This document shows positions 1 through 8,166 of a stretch of 52,582 nt of DNA, in pieces (within the stretch, counting starts at the first letter, position 1; the number at the start of each line of letters is the position of its first letter). A model generated the notes under the pieces. It ran no database searches. It was not told where the DNA came from and saw only the letters and a list, made by a program, of their open reading frames with translations. The DNA lies in contig OMWB01000019.1 of the NCBI GenBank assembly GCA_900314645.1, positions 1-52,582 of the forward strand, given 5' to 3'. Made by a program: the position numbers and the translations under genes. The stretch comes from an uncultured Actinomycetes bacterium. GTDB taxonomy: Bacteria > Actinomycetota > Coriobacteriia > Coriobacteriales > Atopobiaceae.

Positions 1-1
1 C

Positions 2-31
2 GTCGCCAACCAGGGCAAGGCTAAGAAGTAA
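2..31 (+). CDS. 3' end of an upstream gene (partial)
   Basis: The window opens inside a reading frame that ends VANQGKAKK followed by TAA at 29-31. Only nine codons are visible, so no family can be named. The lysine-rich tail and the terminator-like hairpins that follow fit the end of a transcription unit. Confidence 0.4.
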   Translation, partial: VANQGKAKK

Positions 32-49
32 GCTTACTCACATGTGAGG

Positions 50-114
50 GCGCCGCCCCCTTCCCTGCTGGCTCCAAGGGCTGAGACAGTCGCCAGCAGG
101 GAAGGGGGCGGCGC
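50..114. terminator. 23-bp perfect inverted repeat after the partial gene
   Basis: Arms 50-72 and 92-114 are perfectly complementary over 23 bp (left arm starts GCGCCGCCCCC) with a 19-base loop. No T-run follows, so it may be a dispersed palindrome as much as a terminator. It lies 18 bases after the upstream stop codon. Confidence 0.55.
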
Positions 115-179
115 ATGTCTCGACGCTTGCTTCCGGGGTCACAAATATGGTGCGGCGCTTTGCGCCGCGCTGAGCTATT

Positions 180-216
180 GAATGAGGTGCGGCGATGCCG
201 CACCTCATTCTTTTTT
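180..216 (+). terminator. Rho-independent terminator upstream of the glutamine synthetase homologue
   Basis: GAATGAGGTGCGGC (180-193) pairs perfectly with 197-210 and is followed by six Ts (211-216). Part of the stem (GCCGCACCTCATTCT) recurs at 247-261. The 217-340 stretch between it and the next gene also holds a small hairpin (ACTCCCC/GGGGAGT, 219-234) and must contain the promoter of the next gene; no clear -35/-10 pair was recognised. Confidence 0.85.
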
Positions 217-340
217 AACTCCCCGTTGGGGAGTTAGTGCTTTATGCCGCACCTCATTCTGTAATGGGGGCGTAACGCGGGTGTGGGAAGCTATGGGTGA
301 TGAAATGACGTATCCTTTCTTTTGAGAGAGGGAGGTACAC

Positions 341-1678
341 ATGAGCACCGACATGAATATCGATTTTGTCCTGCGAACTATCGAGGAGCGCGACATTCGG
401 TACCTGCGCCTGTGGTTTACCGATGTGCTGGGCAACCTCAAGTCGTTCTCCATCGCTTCCGAAGACCTCGAGCAGGCCTTTGAGGAGGGCATCGGCTTTG
501 ACGGCTCGGCCGTGGAAGGCTTCGTCACGCCCGAGGAATCCGACATGCTCGCCTTCCCTGACCCCACCACGTTCCAGATCGTGCCGCGCATGGGCAATCA
601 GGCCGCGACGGCGCGCATCTTCTGTGACATCAAGACCCCGTCGCGTGAGCCGTTTGACGGCGACCCGCGTGGCTGCCTCGAGCGCGTTTTCCGCCAGGCC
701 GACAACAAGGGCTATGTGCTGATGGTTGGCCCCAAGATCGAGTACTTCTACTTCAAGGACAAGGGCCCGGTGCCCGTGCCGCTGGACGACTCCGGCTACT
801 TTGACCTCACGGCCTTTGACTCCGCCACCGACCTGCGCCATCAGACGATCCTCATGCTGGAGCGCATGTCCATTCCCGTGACGTACTCCTACCACACCAA
901 CGGTGCCTCGCAGAACGCCGTCGAGCTGCGCTATGCCGACGCCCGCACCTGTGCGGACAACATCATCTCTTCGCGCATGGTCATCCGTCAGGTGGCGTAC
1001 GCCAACAACATGTTTGCCTCGTTCATGCCTAAGCCGCTGACCAACGTCTCGGGCTCGGGCATGTTCCTCTATCAGTCGCTCTTTGACCATGAGGGCAACA
1101 ACCTCTTCTGGGCGCCCAAGGAGCATCACGAGGCGCACCTCTCCGACATCGCGCAGCACTATGTGGCTGGCCTTCTGAAGTACGCCCCGGACTACACGCT
1201 CATCACCAATCCCACGGTCAACTCGTACAAGCGCTTGGTGCGCAACGGTGAGGTGCCCATCTATGCAACGTGGGGCCGCAAGGACCGTACCGCGCTTGTC
1301 CGCGTGCCCACGCACAAGCCGGGCAAGCACCAGGCCACGCGTGTTGAGCTGCGTCAGGCTGACCCCACGGCCAACCCGTACCTGACCTTTGCCATCACGC
1401 TTGCCGCGGGTATCCGTGGTATCGAGGAGGGCCTGCGCCTTCCGGAGGAGGTCTCGACGGTTGCCATGACCGATGCCGAGGCTCGCGCCCTCGGCATCGA
1501 GCGTCTGCCGCGCTCGCTGGGTCGCGCTATCGAGCGCTTTGAGAACAGCTCGTTTGTGCGCGAGGCGCTGGGTGACCACGTCTGCGACTACCTGCTAGAC
1601 GTCAAGCGCCGCGAGTGGCATGACTACCGCTCCACCGTGACCGACTGGGAGCGCGAGCGCTACTACGCTGGCGTGTAA
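341..1678 (+). CDS. Glutamine synthetase type I homologue with degenerate metal sites
   Basis: The 445-residue product has the length and fold signature of short (GSI-alpha) glutamine synthetase: FDGSAVEGF near 53-61, MPKP at 229-232, NPTVNSYKRLV at 290-300, and RVELR..DPTANPYL near 334-348. Aligned by eye, without gaps, to the Bacillus enzyme, residues expected to bind the two catalytic metals differ. PExE reads PKIE (K132), HHEVAPGQHE reads YHTNGASQNA (T186, A193), and GSGMH reads GSGMF (F242). E134, the flap glutamate E304, the phosphate-site arginines and E336 remain. It may therefore be inactive, or use another chemistry or regulatory role. The start follows AGGGAGG. Amino-acid transport genes and a GlnR-like regulator lie downstream. 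The family call is sure; glutamine-synthesising activity is doubtful. Confidence 0.9.
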   Translation: MSTDMNIDFVLRTIEERDIRYLRLWFTDVLGNLKSFSIASEDLEQAFEEGIGFDGSAVEGFVTPEESDMLAFPDPTTFQIVPRMGNQAATARIFCDIKTPSREPFDGDPRGCLERVFRQADNKGYVLMVGPKIEYFYFKDKGPVPVPLDDSGYFDLTAFDSATDLRHQTILMLERMSIPVTYSYHTNGASQNAVELRYADARTCADNIISSRMVIRQVAYANNMFASFMPKPLTNVSGSGMFLYQSLFDHEGNNLFWAPKEHHEAHLSDIAQHYVAGLLKYAPDYTLITNPTVNSYKRLVRNGEVPIYATWGRKDRTALVRVPTHKPGKHQATRVELRQADPTANPYLTFAITLAAGIRGIEEGLRLPEEVSTVAMTDAEARALGIERLPRSLGRAIERFENSSFVREALGDHVCDYLLDVKRREWHDYRSTVTDWERERYYAGV

Positions 1679-1695
1679 GTTTCACCTGATTGGAT

Positions 1696-1756
1696 GAATG
1701 CCCTGCAACCTTTGGCTTGCTCCCTGCGGAGTTCAGCTGATTGTTGCGGGGCATTC
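1696..1756 (+). terminator. Terminator-like hairpin after the GS homologue
   Basis: GAATGCCCTGCAA (1696-1708) pairs with TTGCGGGGCATTC (1744-1756) with one G-T pair; the long loop holds a smaller hairpin. It lies 17 bases after the stop codon. There is no long T-run. Confidence 0.55.
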
Positions 1757-2023
1757 TTGTGACCCGCTCGTCGCTCTATACATCCAACTAACCGAAATGA
1801 GATTGCAAATCAGACGATTGCGTTTTCAGAGCACCGATTCGTTAAAAGACTTTTGTGTCAGCTTTATAAACAACCGTGCAAATACACCATAAATATACGC
1901 AAATGCACGAAGATGTAATCAGTCGGCCCATCGGGGGCCACAGCTGCCTTGTGCACTGGAGAGACCGGTACTCCCGCCGACATGCGACAAGGCACGTCCC
2001 ACTCTCAAGGAAGGGGATATTCC
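1757..2023 (+). promoter_or_regulatory. AT-rich leader of the first binding-protein gene
   Basis: No gene is visible here. The stretch 1780-1920 is much richer in A+T than its surroundings and contains plausible promoter elements around 1830-1895 (for example TTATAAAC and CATAAATAT), so the promoter for the binding-protein gene probably lies here. The leader 1921-2023 is GC-rich and ends in a strong Shine-Dalgarno sequence, AAGGAAGGGG. Confidence 0.4.
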
Positions 2024-2854
2024 ATGAGTAACCTGACCCGTCGTAGCTTCCTGGCCGCTTCCGCTTCCGCCCTCGGCCTCGTGCTGAGCGCCTGTGGCTC
2101 CAAGAAGGAGACCGCAGAGGCTCCCGCCGATGCCGCGCCGATCGAGTTCACCACTGTTCAGGAGGGCAAGCTGATCGTCGCCTCCGACCTGGATTTCCCG
2201 CCGCTGGACTCCTTCGAAGGCGGCGTTGCTTCGGGCTTTGACGTTGACCTTTCCAATGCCATCGGCCAGAAGCTCGGCCTTGAGGTCGAGTACCTGCCCC
2301 CCATGGACTTCGACTCCATCATTCCGATGATCAAGCAGGGCGGCAAGGCCGACATCGGCAACTCCGCCTTCTCCATCACCGAAGAGCGCAAGCAGGAGAT
2401 CGACTTCACCGACGCCTATCTCGACTCCAACCTCGGTGTTGCGGTCAGGGGAGACCTTGGCATCGTTGGCGGCGAGGAGGCCATCGTCAAGGCGCTCAAC
2501 GCCTCCGACATGACCGTTGCCGTCCAGGCTGGCACCACCGGTGAGGCGTGGGCTCGCGAGAACCTGCCCGAGGCCAACATCGTGCCGCTGGCTTCCGTCA
2601 CCGTGTGCATGACCGGCGTCTCCACTGGCCAGTATCAGGCGTTCTGCGCTGACCTCCCCGTCATTGGCCACCAGTGCGAGGTCTCCTTCAAGGACTGCAA
2701 GATCGCCCTTGAGATTCCGACTGGCGAGCAGTACGGCATTGTGGTCTCCAAGGACAACCCCGGCCTCACCGCCGCCATCAATCAGGCCCTCGCACAGCTC
2801 GAGGCCGACGGCACCATGGCTCAGCTCAAGGAGAAGTGGTTCGGCGCCGCATAA
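2024..2854 (+). CDS. Polar amino-acid ABC transporter substrate-binding lipoprotein (paralogue 1)
   Basis: The 276-residue protein is a family-3 periplasmic-type solute-binding protein (SBP_bac_3). The N-terminus reads TRRSFLAAS followed by the lipobox LSAC (C24), combining a twin-arginine motif with a lipoprotein cleavage site; export by Tat in a folded state and lipid anchoring is inferred. Family motifs include SGFDVDLSNAIG, DFDSIIPMI and GEQYGIVVSKDN. The chosen ATG follows AAGGAAGGGG; an upstream in-frame ATG lacks a comparable site. It is clearly paralogous to the next gene and probably delivers an amino acid to the permease and ATPase downstream. Substrate not determinable from sequence; glutamine, glutamate or cystine are possibilities. 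Confidence 0.9.
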   Translation: MSNLTRRSFLAASASALGLVLSACGSKKETAEAPADAAPIEFTTVQEGKLIVASDLDFPPLDSFEGGVASGFDVDLSNAIGQKLGLEVEYLPPMDFDSIIPMIKQGGKADIGNSAFSITEERKQEIDFTDAYLDSNLGVAVRGDLGIVGGEEAIVKALNASDMTVAVQAGTTGEAWARENLPEANIVPLASVTVCMTGVSTGQYQAFCADLPVIGHQCEVSFKDCKIALEIPTGEQYGIVVSKDNPGLTAAINQALAQLEADGTMAQLKEKWFGAA

Positions 2855-2890
2855 GCTTTTAGCGCATAGCGTTTCTAGAAAGAAAAAGAT

Positions 2891-2924
2891 GGGGTAGGCG
2901 GAGCCTTTTGGCGCCGCCTACCCC
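2891..2924 (+). terminator. Attenuator-like hairpin between the binding-protein genes
   Basis: GGGGTAGGCGG (2891-2901) pairs with CCGCCTACCCC (2914-2924). No T-run follows, so partial termination or mRNA 3'-end protection is more likely than full termination. A small palindrome CAATGCACATGCATTG lies at 2935-2950. Confidence 0.5.
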
Positions 2925-2996
2925 CTACTATCTTCAATGCACATGCATTGATGTGCGCGGACGCATGTCTACGCACGCCCTACGAAAGGATTCATT

Positions 2997-3827
2997 ATGA
3001 GCACACTTTCCCGTCGTGACTTCCTTGCCGCCTCCGCCTCCGCGATAGGCCTCGTCCTGACCGCCTGCGGTGGCTCCAAGACCGATGGTGGTGCTGCTGA
3101 CACCGCTGCCGACGCAGTTGCCGCCGAGTACACCCTCGTAAACGAGGGCAAGCTCACCTGCATCTCCAACCTGTACTTCCCGCCGTTCGAGTCCATGGAC
3201 GAGAAGACCGGCGAGCCCGTGGGCTTCGACATCGACATGTCCAAGTCCCTCGCTGAGCACCTCGGTCTTGAGGTCAACTGGCTGCCCAGCCAGGCCTTTG
3301 ACTCCCTGGTCCCCACCATCAAGGCTGGCGGCACCGCTGACATCGCCATCGCCGGCATGACCATCACCGACGCCCGCAAGGCCGAGGTTGACATGTCTGA
3401 CCCCTACGTCGACTCCAATCAGTCCCTCGTGACCAAGGTCGGCTCCGAGGATACCCTCGAGACCCTCAATGCGGCCGAGAAGAAGATTGCCGTCCAGGCT
3501 GGCACCACCGGCGCCGACTGGGCTGCCGAGAACCTGCCCAACGCCACCATCGTGCCGCTTGACGACATCATCAGCGCCATGAACGGCGTTTTGACCGGCA
3601 GCTATGACGGCCTCGTCACCGACCTGCCTGTCTCCTCCTACCAGATCAAGAACTCCTTCACTGACCTGCAGATCATCGAGGAGATCCCCACGGGCGAGCA
3701 GTACGGCATCGCCATCTCCAAGGACAACCCTGGCCTTACCGCTGCCATCAACGCCGCGCTGCAGGCCATGGAGGACGACGGCTCTCGCGACGCCATCGAG
3801 ACCACGTGGTTCGGCGCCGCGCTGTAG
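2997..3827 (+). CDS. Polar amino-acid ABC transporter substrate-binding lipoprotein (paralogue 2)
   Basis: The 276-residue protein has the same length and domain plan as its upstream neighbour. It starts SRRDFLAAS and has the lipobox LTAC with C24, so it also looks like a Tat-routed lipoprotein. SBP_bac_3 motifs include VGFDIDMSKSLA, AFDSLVPTI, and GEQYGIAISKDNPGLTAAIN near the C-terminus, the last almost identical in the first paralogue. The pair arose by duplication and may widen the substrate range of one permease. The start follows GAAAGGA. Substrate unknown. Confidence 0.92.
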   Translation: MSTLSRRDFLAASASAIGLVLTACGGSKTDGGAADTAADAVAAEYTLVNEGKLTCISNLYFPPFESMDEKTGEPVGFDIDMSKSLAEHLGLEVNWLPSQAFDSLVPTIKAGGTADIAIAGMTITDARKAEVDMSDPYVDSNQSLVTKVGSEDTLETLNAAEKKIAVQAGTTGADWAAENLPNATIVPLDDIISAMNGVLTGSYDGLVTDLPVSSYQIKNSFTDLQIIEEIPTGEQYGIAISKDNPGLTAAINAALQAMEDDGSRDAIETTWFGAAL

Positions 3828-3910
3828 CACCTTTGCCCGGATTGGGCTAGAACCACTGCGGGGCTCCGGCGCAGCCGGGGTCCCGCTGCATGCATAAAGA
3901 GGGGAGCGAA

Positions 3911-5311
3911 ATGAGTCTCACAACGTCGAGAAAACCGAAGGTGGCGCTGGGCGCAATCATCCTTGCGCTGATGGTCGCGCTGATGCTTCCGACCGAGGCC
4001 CAGGCAATGACCACCAACAAGGCGACGGCGCGTCCTAACGAGAACGGCGGCTCCAACGTCATCGGCGGTCTCCCTACGCGTCTGACGTGGGAGGGCACGG
4101 TCGAGGAGGGCGAGGAGATTACCTCCGTCACGTTGACGCTTCCGCAGGGCTCCACCTTTGCGGGCTCGTCAACGAAGGTTACGGCGCTTGAGGGTCTCAA
4201 CCGCACCAGCATCGACGGCGTTGCTACGCCCGACAACAACACGCTGACGGTGGTCTTCTCCGAGCCGGTGCCCGAGAACCTGCTCGTGCGCCTCGAGGTT
4301 GAGGGCATGGAGTTCCCGTCTGACGGCGGCGAAGTCGTGGTGGGTGGCATGTACGTCAACCAGAACGGCGAGCAGCAGCTGGCAGACTCCAAGCCCATCA
4401 AGACCATCCCCAACACCACGCTGCAGGCCATCGTGGCAGATCTCGACGCCAACCCCGCCGTGGCTGCCTGGAACTCCAACCCGTTCCTCGGCATGTTCTT
4501 CAAGCCGCAGCTGCTGGTGACGGCGCTCTTCTCGCTGGCACCGGGCTGGCTCCTCTGCCTGATGATCGTGGTCATCGCGTATCCGTTTGCCATCGCGCTG
4601 GGCCTGTTCTTCGCGTTCATGAAGATCTCGCGCTACCGCATCCTGCGCGCCATCGCCATCGTCTACATCAACATCCTGCGCGGCACCCCGCTCTTCCTGC
4701 AGATCTACATCATGTTCTTCGGCCTGCCGATGATGAACATCAACATCGACAACAACGTGCTGGGCGTCATCGTCATCGCCATCAACGCGTCCGCTTACCT
4801 TGCCGAGATCTTCCGTGCGGGCATCCAGTCCATCCCGCAGGGCCAGTACGAGGCTGCGTCCTCGCTGGGCATGAGTTACTTCCAGACGATGTTCTCCATC
4901 ATCCTGCCGCAGACCATCCGTCGCGTCATCCCCACGGTGACGAGCGACTTCATCACCTCCTACAAGGACACCTCGCTGCTTTCGTCGGTGGGCGTCATGG
5001 AGCTGATGATGTTTGCTAAGAACCTCACGTCGGTTTCGGGCAACATGACCCCCTATGTTGCCGCCGCCATCTTCTACCTCGTGGTGACCCTGCCGCTCAT
5101 CAAGGTGGTCACCTGGATCGAGAACCGCATGGCTCACTCGGAGCGCGGCGGCGGCCCTCGTCCCAAGGCCGCGAAGAACGATGTTGAGAAGTCCGCTTCT
5201 GACGACCTTGCCGCAGCTGAGCTTTCCACCCACGCCGAGGCGCTTAACCGTGAGCCTGGCGCTTGGACTGGCGCACTGTCCCCGTTGAGCGGCGTTCCTG
5301 CGGAGGTGTAA
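3911..5311 (+). CDS. Amino-acid ABC transporter permease with N-terminal extracytoplasmic domain
   Basis: The 466-residue protein ends in a typical His/Glu-type permease (BPD_transp_1): membrane segments from about residue 200 to 403 and an EAA loop ([15 protein letters not shown]) near 313. Before it sit a signal/anchor segment (about 9-32) and about 160 residues of predicted beta-rich, secreted-type sequence ([30 protein letters not shown]) that ordinary permeases of about 220-300 residues lack. A charged cytoplasmic tail of about 60 residues follows. The ATG at 3911 has GAGGGGAG upstream. The ATPase gene starts four bases after the stop, so the two are translationally linked. The permease call is sure; the ectodomain function is unknown. 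Confidence 0.92.
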   Translation: MSLTTSRKPKVALGAIILALMVALMLPTEAQAMTTNKATARPNENGGSNVIGGLPTRLTWEGTVEEGEEITSVTLTLPQGSTFAGSSTKVTALEGLNRTSIDGVATPDNNTLTVVFSEPVPENLLVRLEVEGMEFPSDGGEVVVGGMYVNQNGEQQLADSKPIKTIPNTTLQAIVADLDANPAVAAWNSNPFLGMFFKPQLLVTALFSLAPGWLLCLMIVVIAYPFAIALGLFFAFMKISRYRILRAIAIVYINILRGTPLFLQIYIMFFGLPMMNINIDNNVLGVIVIAINASAYLAEIFRAGIQSIPQGQYEAASSLGMSYFQTMFSIILPQTIRRVIPTVTSDFITSYKDTSLLSSVGVMELMMFAKNLTSVSGNMTPYVAAAIFYLVVTLPLIKVVTWIENRMAHSERGGGPRPKAAKNDVEKSASDDLAAAELSTHAEALNREPGAWTGALSPLSGVPAEV

Positions 5312-5315
5312 GACC

Positions 5316-6188
5316 ATGGCACTTTTTGGTAAGAAGCATTCCGGCCTGGAGTCGGTCAAGATCCCGCCCGCGATGGGTGCCGAGGAGGCTGCGCGCCTTG
5401 GCATGAAGCACGATTTGCCCCTGTCAAAGCACATGTTCATTGAGGGCGAGCACCCGGTGGTGCGTATCGAGCACCTCAACAAGACCTTCGATGGCGAGAC
5501 CATCGTCCTGCGCGACGTCAACCTCAACGTGTGGAACGGCGAGATCGTGGTAGTTCTGGGCCCGTCGGGCTCGGGCAAGTCCACGATGCTGCGCTGCATC
5601 AATTTGCTTGAGACCCCGACGGCCGGCCACATCCTCATCGAGGACGACGAGATTACCGGCAGGAAGGCCAAGGACGTCAACTTCATCAGGCGCGAGCTGG
5701 GCATGGTGTTCCAGAGCTTCAACCTCTTCCCGCATCTCACGGCGCTTGAGAACGTCATGATCGGCCAGACCAAGGTGCTCAAGAAGAGCAAGGAAGAGGC
5801 CCGTGCCGAGGCCATCAAGCAGCTTGAGGCCGTGGGCCTGGGCGACCGCATTGACTACAAGCCGCCCCAGCTTTCTGGTGGCCAGCAGCAGCGTGTGGCC
5901 ATCGCGCGCGCCGTGGCCATGCACCCCAAGGTGCTGCTCTTTGACGAGCCGACGTCAGCGCTCGACCCAGAGCTCGTCCGTGACGTCCTCAACGTCATGA
6001 AGGACCTGGCCCTTCACGGCGACATGACCATGATCGTCGTTACGCACGAGATGGGCTTTGCCCGCGAGGTGGCTGATCGCGTGGTCTTCATGGAAGGCGG
6101 CGTGGTGGTGGAGCAGGGCCTGCCCGAGGACGTCTTCGACCACCCGAAGAACGAGCGCACGGCCCAATTCCTCGGATCTATCGAGTAA
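5316..6188 (+). CDS. Amino-acid ABC transporter ATP-binding protein (GlnQ/HisP type)
   Basis: The 290-residue ATPase has Walker [10 protein letters not shown] (82-90), signature [14 protein letters not shown] from 186, Walker [13 protein letters not shown] near 208-219 and the H-loop in [11 protein letters not shown]. It powers the preceding permease. The family is usually about 240-250 residues; here about 45 residues precede the canonical [11 protein letters not shown] start. Internal Met codons exist (ATGAAGCACG at 5401), but the first ATG sits in ideal position four bases after the permease stop, so the extension is probably real. It is the last gene of the transporter operon, followed by a terminator at 6307. 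Confidence 0.95.
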   Translation: MALFGKKHSGLESVKIPPAMGAEEAARLGMKHDLPLSKHMFIEGEHPVVRIEHLNKTFDGETIVLRDVNLNVWNGEIVVVLGPSGSGKSTMLRCINLLETPTAGHILIEDDEITGRKAKDVNFIRRELGMVFQSFNLFPHLTALENVMIGQTKVLKKSKEEARAEAIKQLEAVGLGDRIDYKPPQLSGGQQQRVAIARAVAMHPKVLLFDEPTSALDPELVRDVLNVMKDLALHGDMTMIVVTHEMGFAREVADRVVFMEGGVVVEQGLPEDVFDHPKNERTAQFLGSIE

Positions 6189-6245
6189 GGCCGCGTTTGC
6201 ACTGAACCTGACGCATGAGAGGCGCAAAAACAACGCTTCGTGACA

Positions 6246-6261
6246 GTAACATGTAGGAAAT
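6246..6261 (+). promoter_or_regulatory. Possible GlnR-box-like site
   Basis: GTAAC-n6-GAAAT at 6246-6261 resembles the actinobacterial GlnR half-site pattern gTnAC-n6-GaAAC with one mismatch. It lies between the transporter operon and the GlnR-like regulator gene, but upstream of a terminator. A single short match of this kind can occur by chance. Confidence 0.2.
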
Positions 6262-6306
6262 ACGAAGGAATTCGACTACCACCAAAATAGTTACATAAAG
6301 CTTTGC

Positions 6307-6350
6307 GGCGCGATGAAGGCGAAAAAGTCCTGCATCGCGCCCTCTTTTTC
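6307..6350 (+). terminator. Rho-independent terminator of the transporter operon
   Basis: GGCGCGATG (6307-6315) pairs perfectly with CATCGCGCC (6333-6341) and is followed by TCTTTTTC. Confidence 0.8.
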
Positions 6351-6486
6351 TATAAAGAATCGAACAGAAGCCCAGCTTAAAGGTATTGCAGCGCGCTAAA
6401 GTCAAGTTTTGTGCTAGTCTTAAAAAGTACGTATGTTTTCAGTCTTGTTTCATTCTGTTAGCGGCATTGATTTGGAGGTCTGCGGA

Positions 6487-7161
6487 GTGCATCACAAAAA
6501 CATCCTGCATATTGCCCGCACCTCGCGTCACCACGACCGCATGCGCGAGCTCAGCCACGCGATTGACGTCTCCATCGCCCTCGCGACGCCCATCACCTTC
6601 CCCCAGGCAATCGCCTCGGGCCACGAGTTTGACCTTGTCATTCTCGATCCAGAAGGTATCGATCAGAATACCCTGAATGCGGTCGATTCTTACGTGTCTG
6701 ACAACGGCTTCATCCCCACGCTGCTTGTGACCGACGAGGACAAGCTTGCCAAGATGCATCTGCCCGTGCAGGGCCGCAACGACTTCATCCTCTCAACGGC
6801 GGGTGAGGCCGAGTTTGAAGTGCGTTGCTCGCTCTTGCTGTGGCCTGGCGAGGAGAGCGCGCCAGCGGACATCGTCACTATCGACAACATGACCATCAAC
6901 CTGGCGACCTATCAGGTCTACATCGACTCCGTCCCGGTTGACCTCACGCTCATGGAGTACTCGCTGCTGTCCTTCCTGGCCACGCACCCCTCCCGCGCCT
7001 ACTCGCGCGAGACGCTCCTGCACCGCGTGTGGGGCTTTGAGTACTGTGGTGGCACCCGTACCGTTGACGTGCACATTCGTCGTGTGCGCTCGAAGGTAGG
7101 CCCGCAGGTGGCGAGCCACATCGTCACGGTTCGTGGCGTTGGCTACCTCTTCAAGCTGTAG
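6487..7161 (+). CDS. OmpR/PhoB-type orphan regulator with degenerate receiver (GlnR-like)
   Basis: The 224-residue product has a C-terminal winged-helix DNA-binding domain (about 125-224: LTLMEYSLLSFLATHP, RVWGFEY, TVDVHIRRVRSKVG). The N-terminal receiver-like domain keeps the Asp in FDLVILD (D54). It lacks the acidic pair normally near the N-terminus (ILHIARTSRH instead) and the Lys-Pro near the end (ILSTA). Such atypical receivers are typical of GlnR, which controls nitrogen genes in actinobacteria without phosphorylation. The GTG start at 6487 has GGAGG eight bases upstream; the in-frame ATG at 6433 has none. No histidine kinase is adjacent. Winged-helix regulator is certain; orthology to GlnR is an inference supported by the neighbourhood. 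Confidence 0.88.
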   Translation: MHHKNILHIARTSRHHDRMRELSHAIDVSIALATPITFPQAIASGHEFDLVILDPEGIDQNTLNAVDSYVSDNGFIPTLLVTDEDKLAKMHLPVQGRNDFILSTAGEAEFEVRCSLLLWPGEESAPADIVTIDNMTINLATYQVYIDSVPVDLTLMEYSLLSFLATHPSRAYSRETLLHRVWGFEYCGGTRTVDVHIRRVRSKVGPQVASHIVTVRGVGYLFKL

Positions 7162-7185
7162 CGCTTGCTCGTATCGATTCGTTTC

Positions 7186-7217
7186 GTGCCCGTACGGTGT
7201 CACAGCCGTGCGGGCAC
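7186..7217. terminator. Hairpin after the orphan regulator
   Basis: GTGCCCGTACGG (7186-7197) pairs with CCGTGCGGGCAC (7206-7217) with one mismatch/wobble. The tail is only weakly T-rich, so strength as a terminator is uncertain. A TATCCT hexamer at 7326-7331 is a possible -10 for the next gene. Confidence 0.5.
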
Positions 7218-7365
7218 GTTGCTGTAAGGATGCGAATTGCAAAGAATCCGTGATTTGCGGCCGTCGGGGCATCCAACGTCGCCAACTGGTCTGGCAAGTC
7301 GGTTAGGTAGATGCGCGAGTGGGGTATCCTATCCAATGTGTGAGTACTGACCGACAGGATGGGCT

Positions 7366-8139
7366 ATGAAGCTACAGCACATTATCTTGGGCGACGTTGC
7401 CATCGCGGCGCTGGCCATCGCGCTGTGGTCGCCCATTGTGGGGCTCAGCCCCTTTGATCCCAATATCCTTCGTGCCGCGGCGGCTATCACCAGCTACGTG
7501 GCCATTCCCGCGGCGGCCGTGATGGTTAACCGTCCGCTTCTGGGCATGGGCGAAGAGGAGCCCGAAGAACAGCACATGATTGACCCTGCCATTCGTGGTG
7601 ACGCGCTGGGCAACGGCGACGAGCTGCGCAAGGCGCTTCAGAGCCAGTCCGAGCTTCCGCATGTCGGCACCTACGCGAGCGACGCCCTTCGCCAGATTGA
7701 TGCTGCGCGCCGCAAGCGCAAGCAGATCGTTGACATGCTCTCCACCGGAAAACTGACCCCCGGCTCGCTCGCGTGGCAGCGCTTTGTCTCGGGCATCGAC
7801 GAGGCCGAGACCACCATCCGCAAGAACTCCGCCCTGGTGAGTGCCGCATGCACCTCGTTTGACGGCAACGACTACGAGCAGCTGTACGCCTCGGTCTCCT
7901 CGGGGGAATACCGCAACGACAACCTGGACGACGAGGTGCAGGTAGAGCGCCTGCGCATTTACCAGAACACGATTGGGCAGCTCAAGGGCTTGGTTGGCAA
8001 CAACGAGCGGCTGCTGCTTGAGCTCGATCGATTTGCCTCTGAGGTGTCCATGCAATCCATGACGCCGTCCGATGAGAGCTCAGAGCGCATGCTTACTGAG
8101 ATGCGTGTGCTGATTGATGAGGCGCGCCGTTACGGATAG
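7366..8139 (+). CDS. XpaC-like membrane-anchored helical protein
   Basis: The 257-residue product has two N-terminal hydrophobic segments (about 8-25 and 36-55) followed by a soluble, charged, alpha-helical part (LRQIDAARRKRKQIVDML; IYQNTIGQLKGLVGNNERLLLELDRF). It is not strongly diagnostic by itself. A small two-TM helical protein next to TelA and a vWA protein is the place where XpaC/5-bromo-4-chloroindolyl-phosphate-hydrolysis-family proteins are found, so that assignment is contextual. It is followed after 27 bases by the vWA gene and is probably the first gene of that operon. Confidence 0.65.
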   Translation: MKLQHIILGDVAIAALAIALWSPIVGLSPFDPNILRAAAAITSYVAIPAAAVMVNRPLLGMGEEEPEEQHMIDPAIRGDALGNGDELRKALQSQSELPHVGTYASDALRQIDAARRKRKQIVDMLSTGKLTPGSLAWQRFVSGIDEAETTIRKNSALVSAACTSFDGNDYEQLYASVSSGEYRNDNLDDEVQVERLRIYQNTIGQLKGLVGNNERLLLELDRFASEVSMQSMTPSDESSERMLTEMRVLIDEARRYG

Positions 8140-8166
8140 CGCGCCCGAGTGAAAGGAACAGACAAG

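Noticed and set aside
254..1579. Long minus-strand frame opposite the GS homologue
   Set aside because: Composition (Arg/His/Val-rich, no motifs) is typical of antisense shadows in GC-rich genes; the plus strand has full family motifs.
1698..1892. 64-codon plus-strand frame after the GS homologue
   Set aside because: It covers a terminator hairpin and an AT-rich promoter region, with no ribosome site.
4169..5851. 560-codon minus-strand frame opposite the permease and ATPase
   Set aside because: Low-complexity His/Asp/Arg-rich shadow; both plus-strand genes carry diagnostic motifs.
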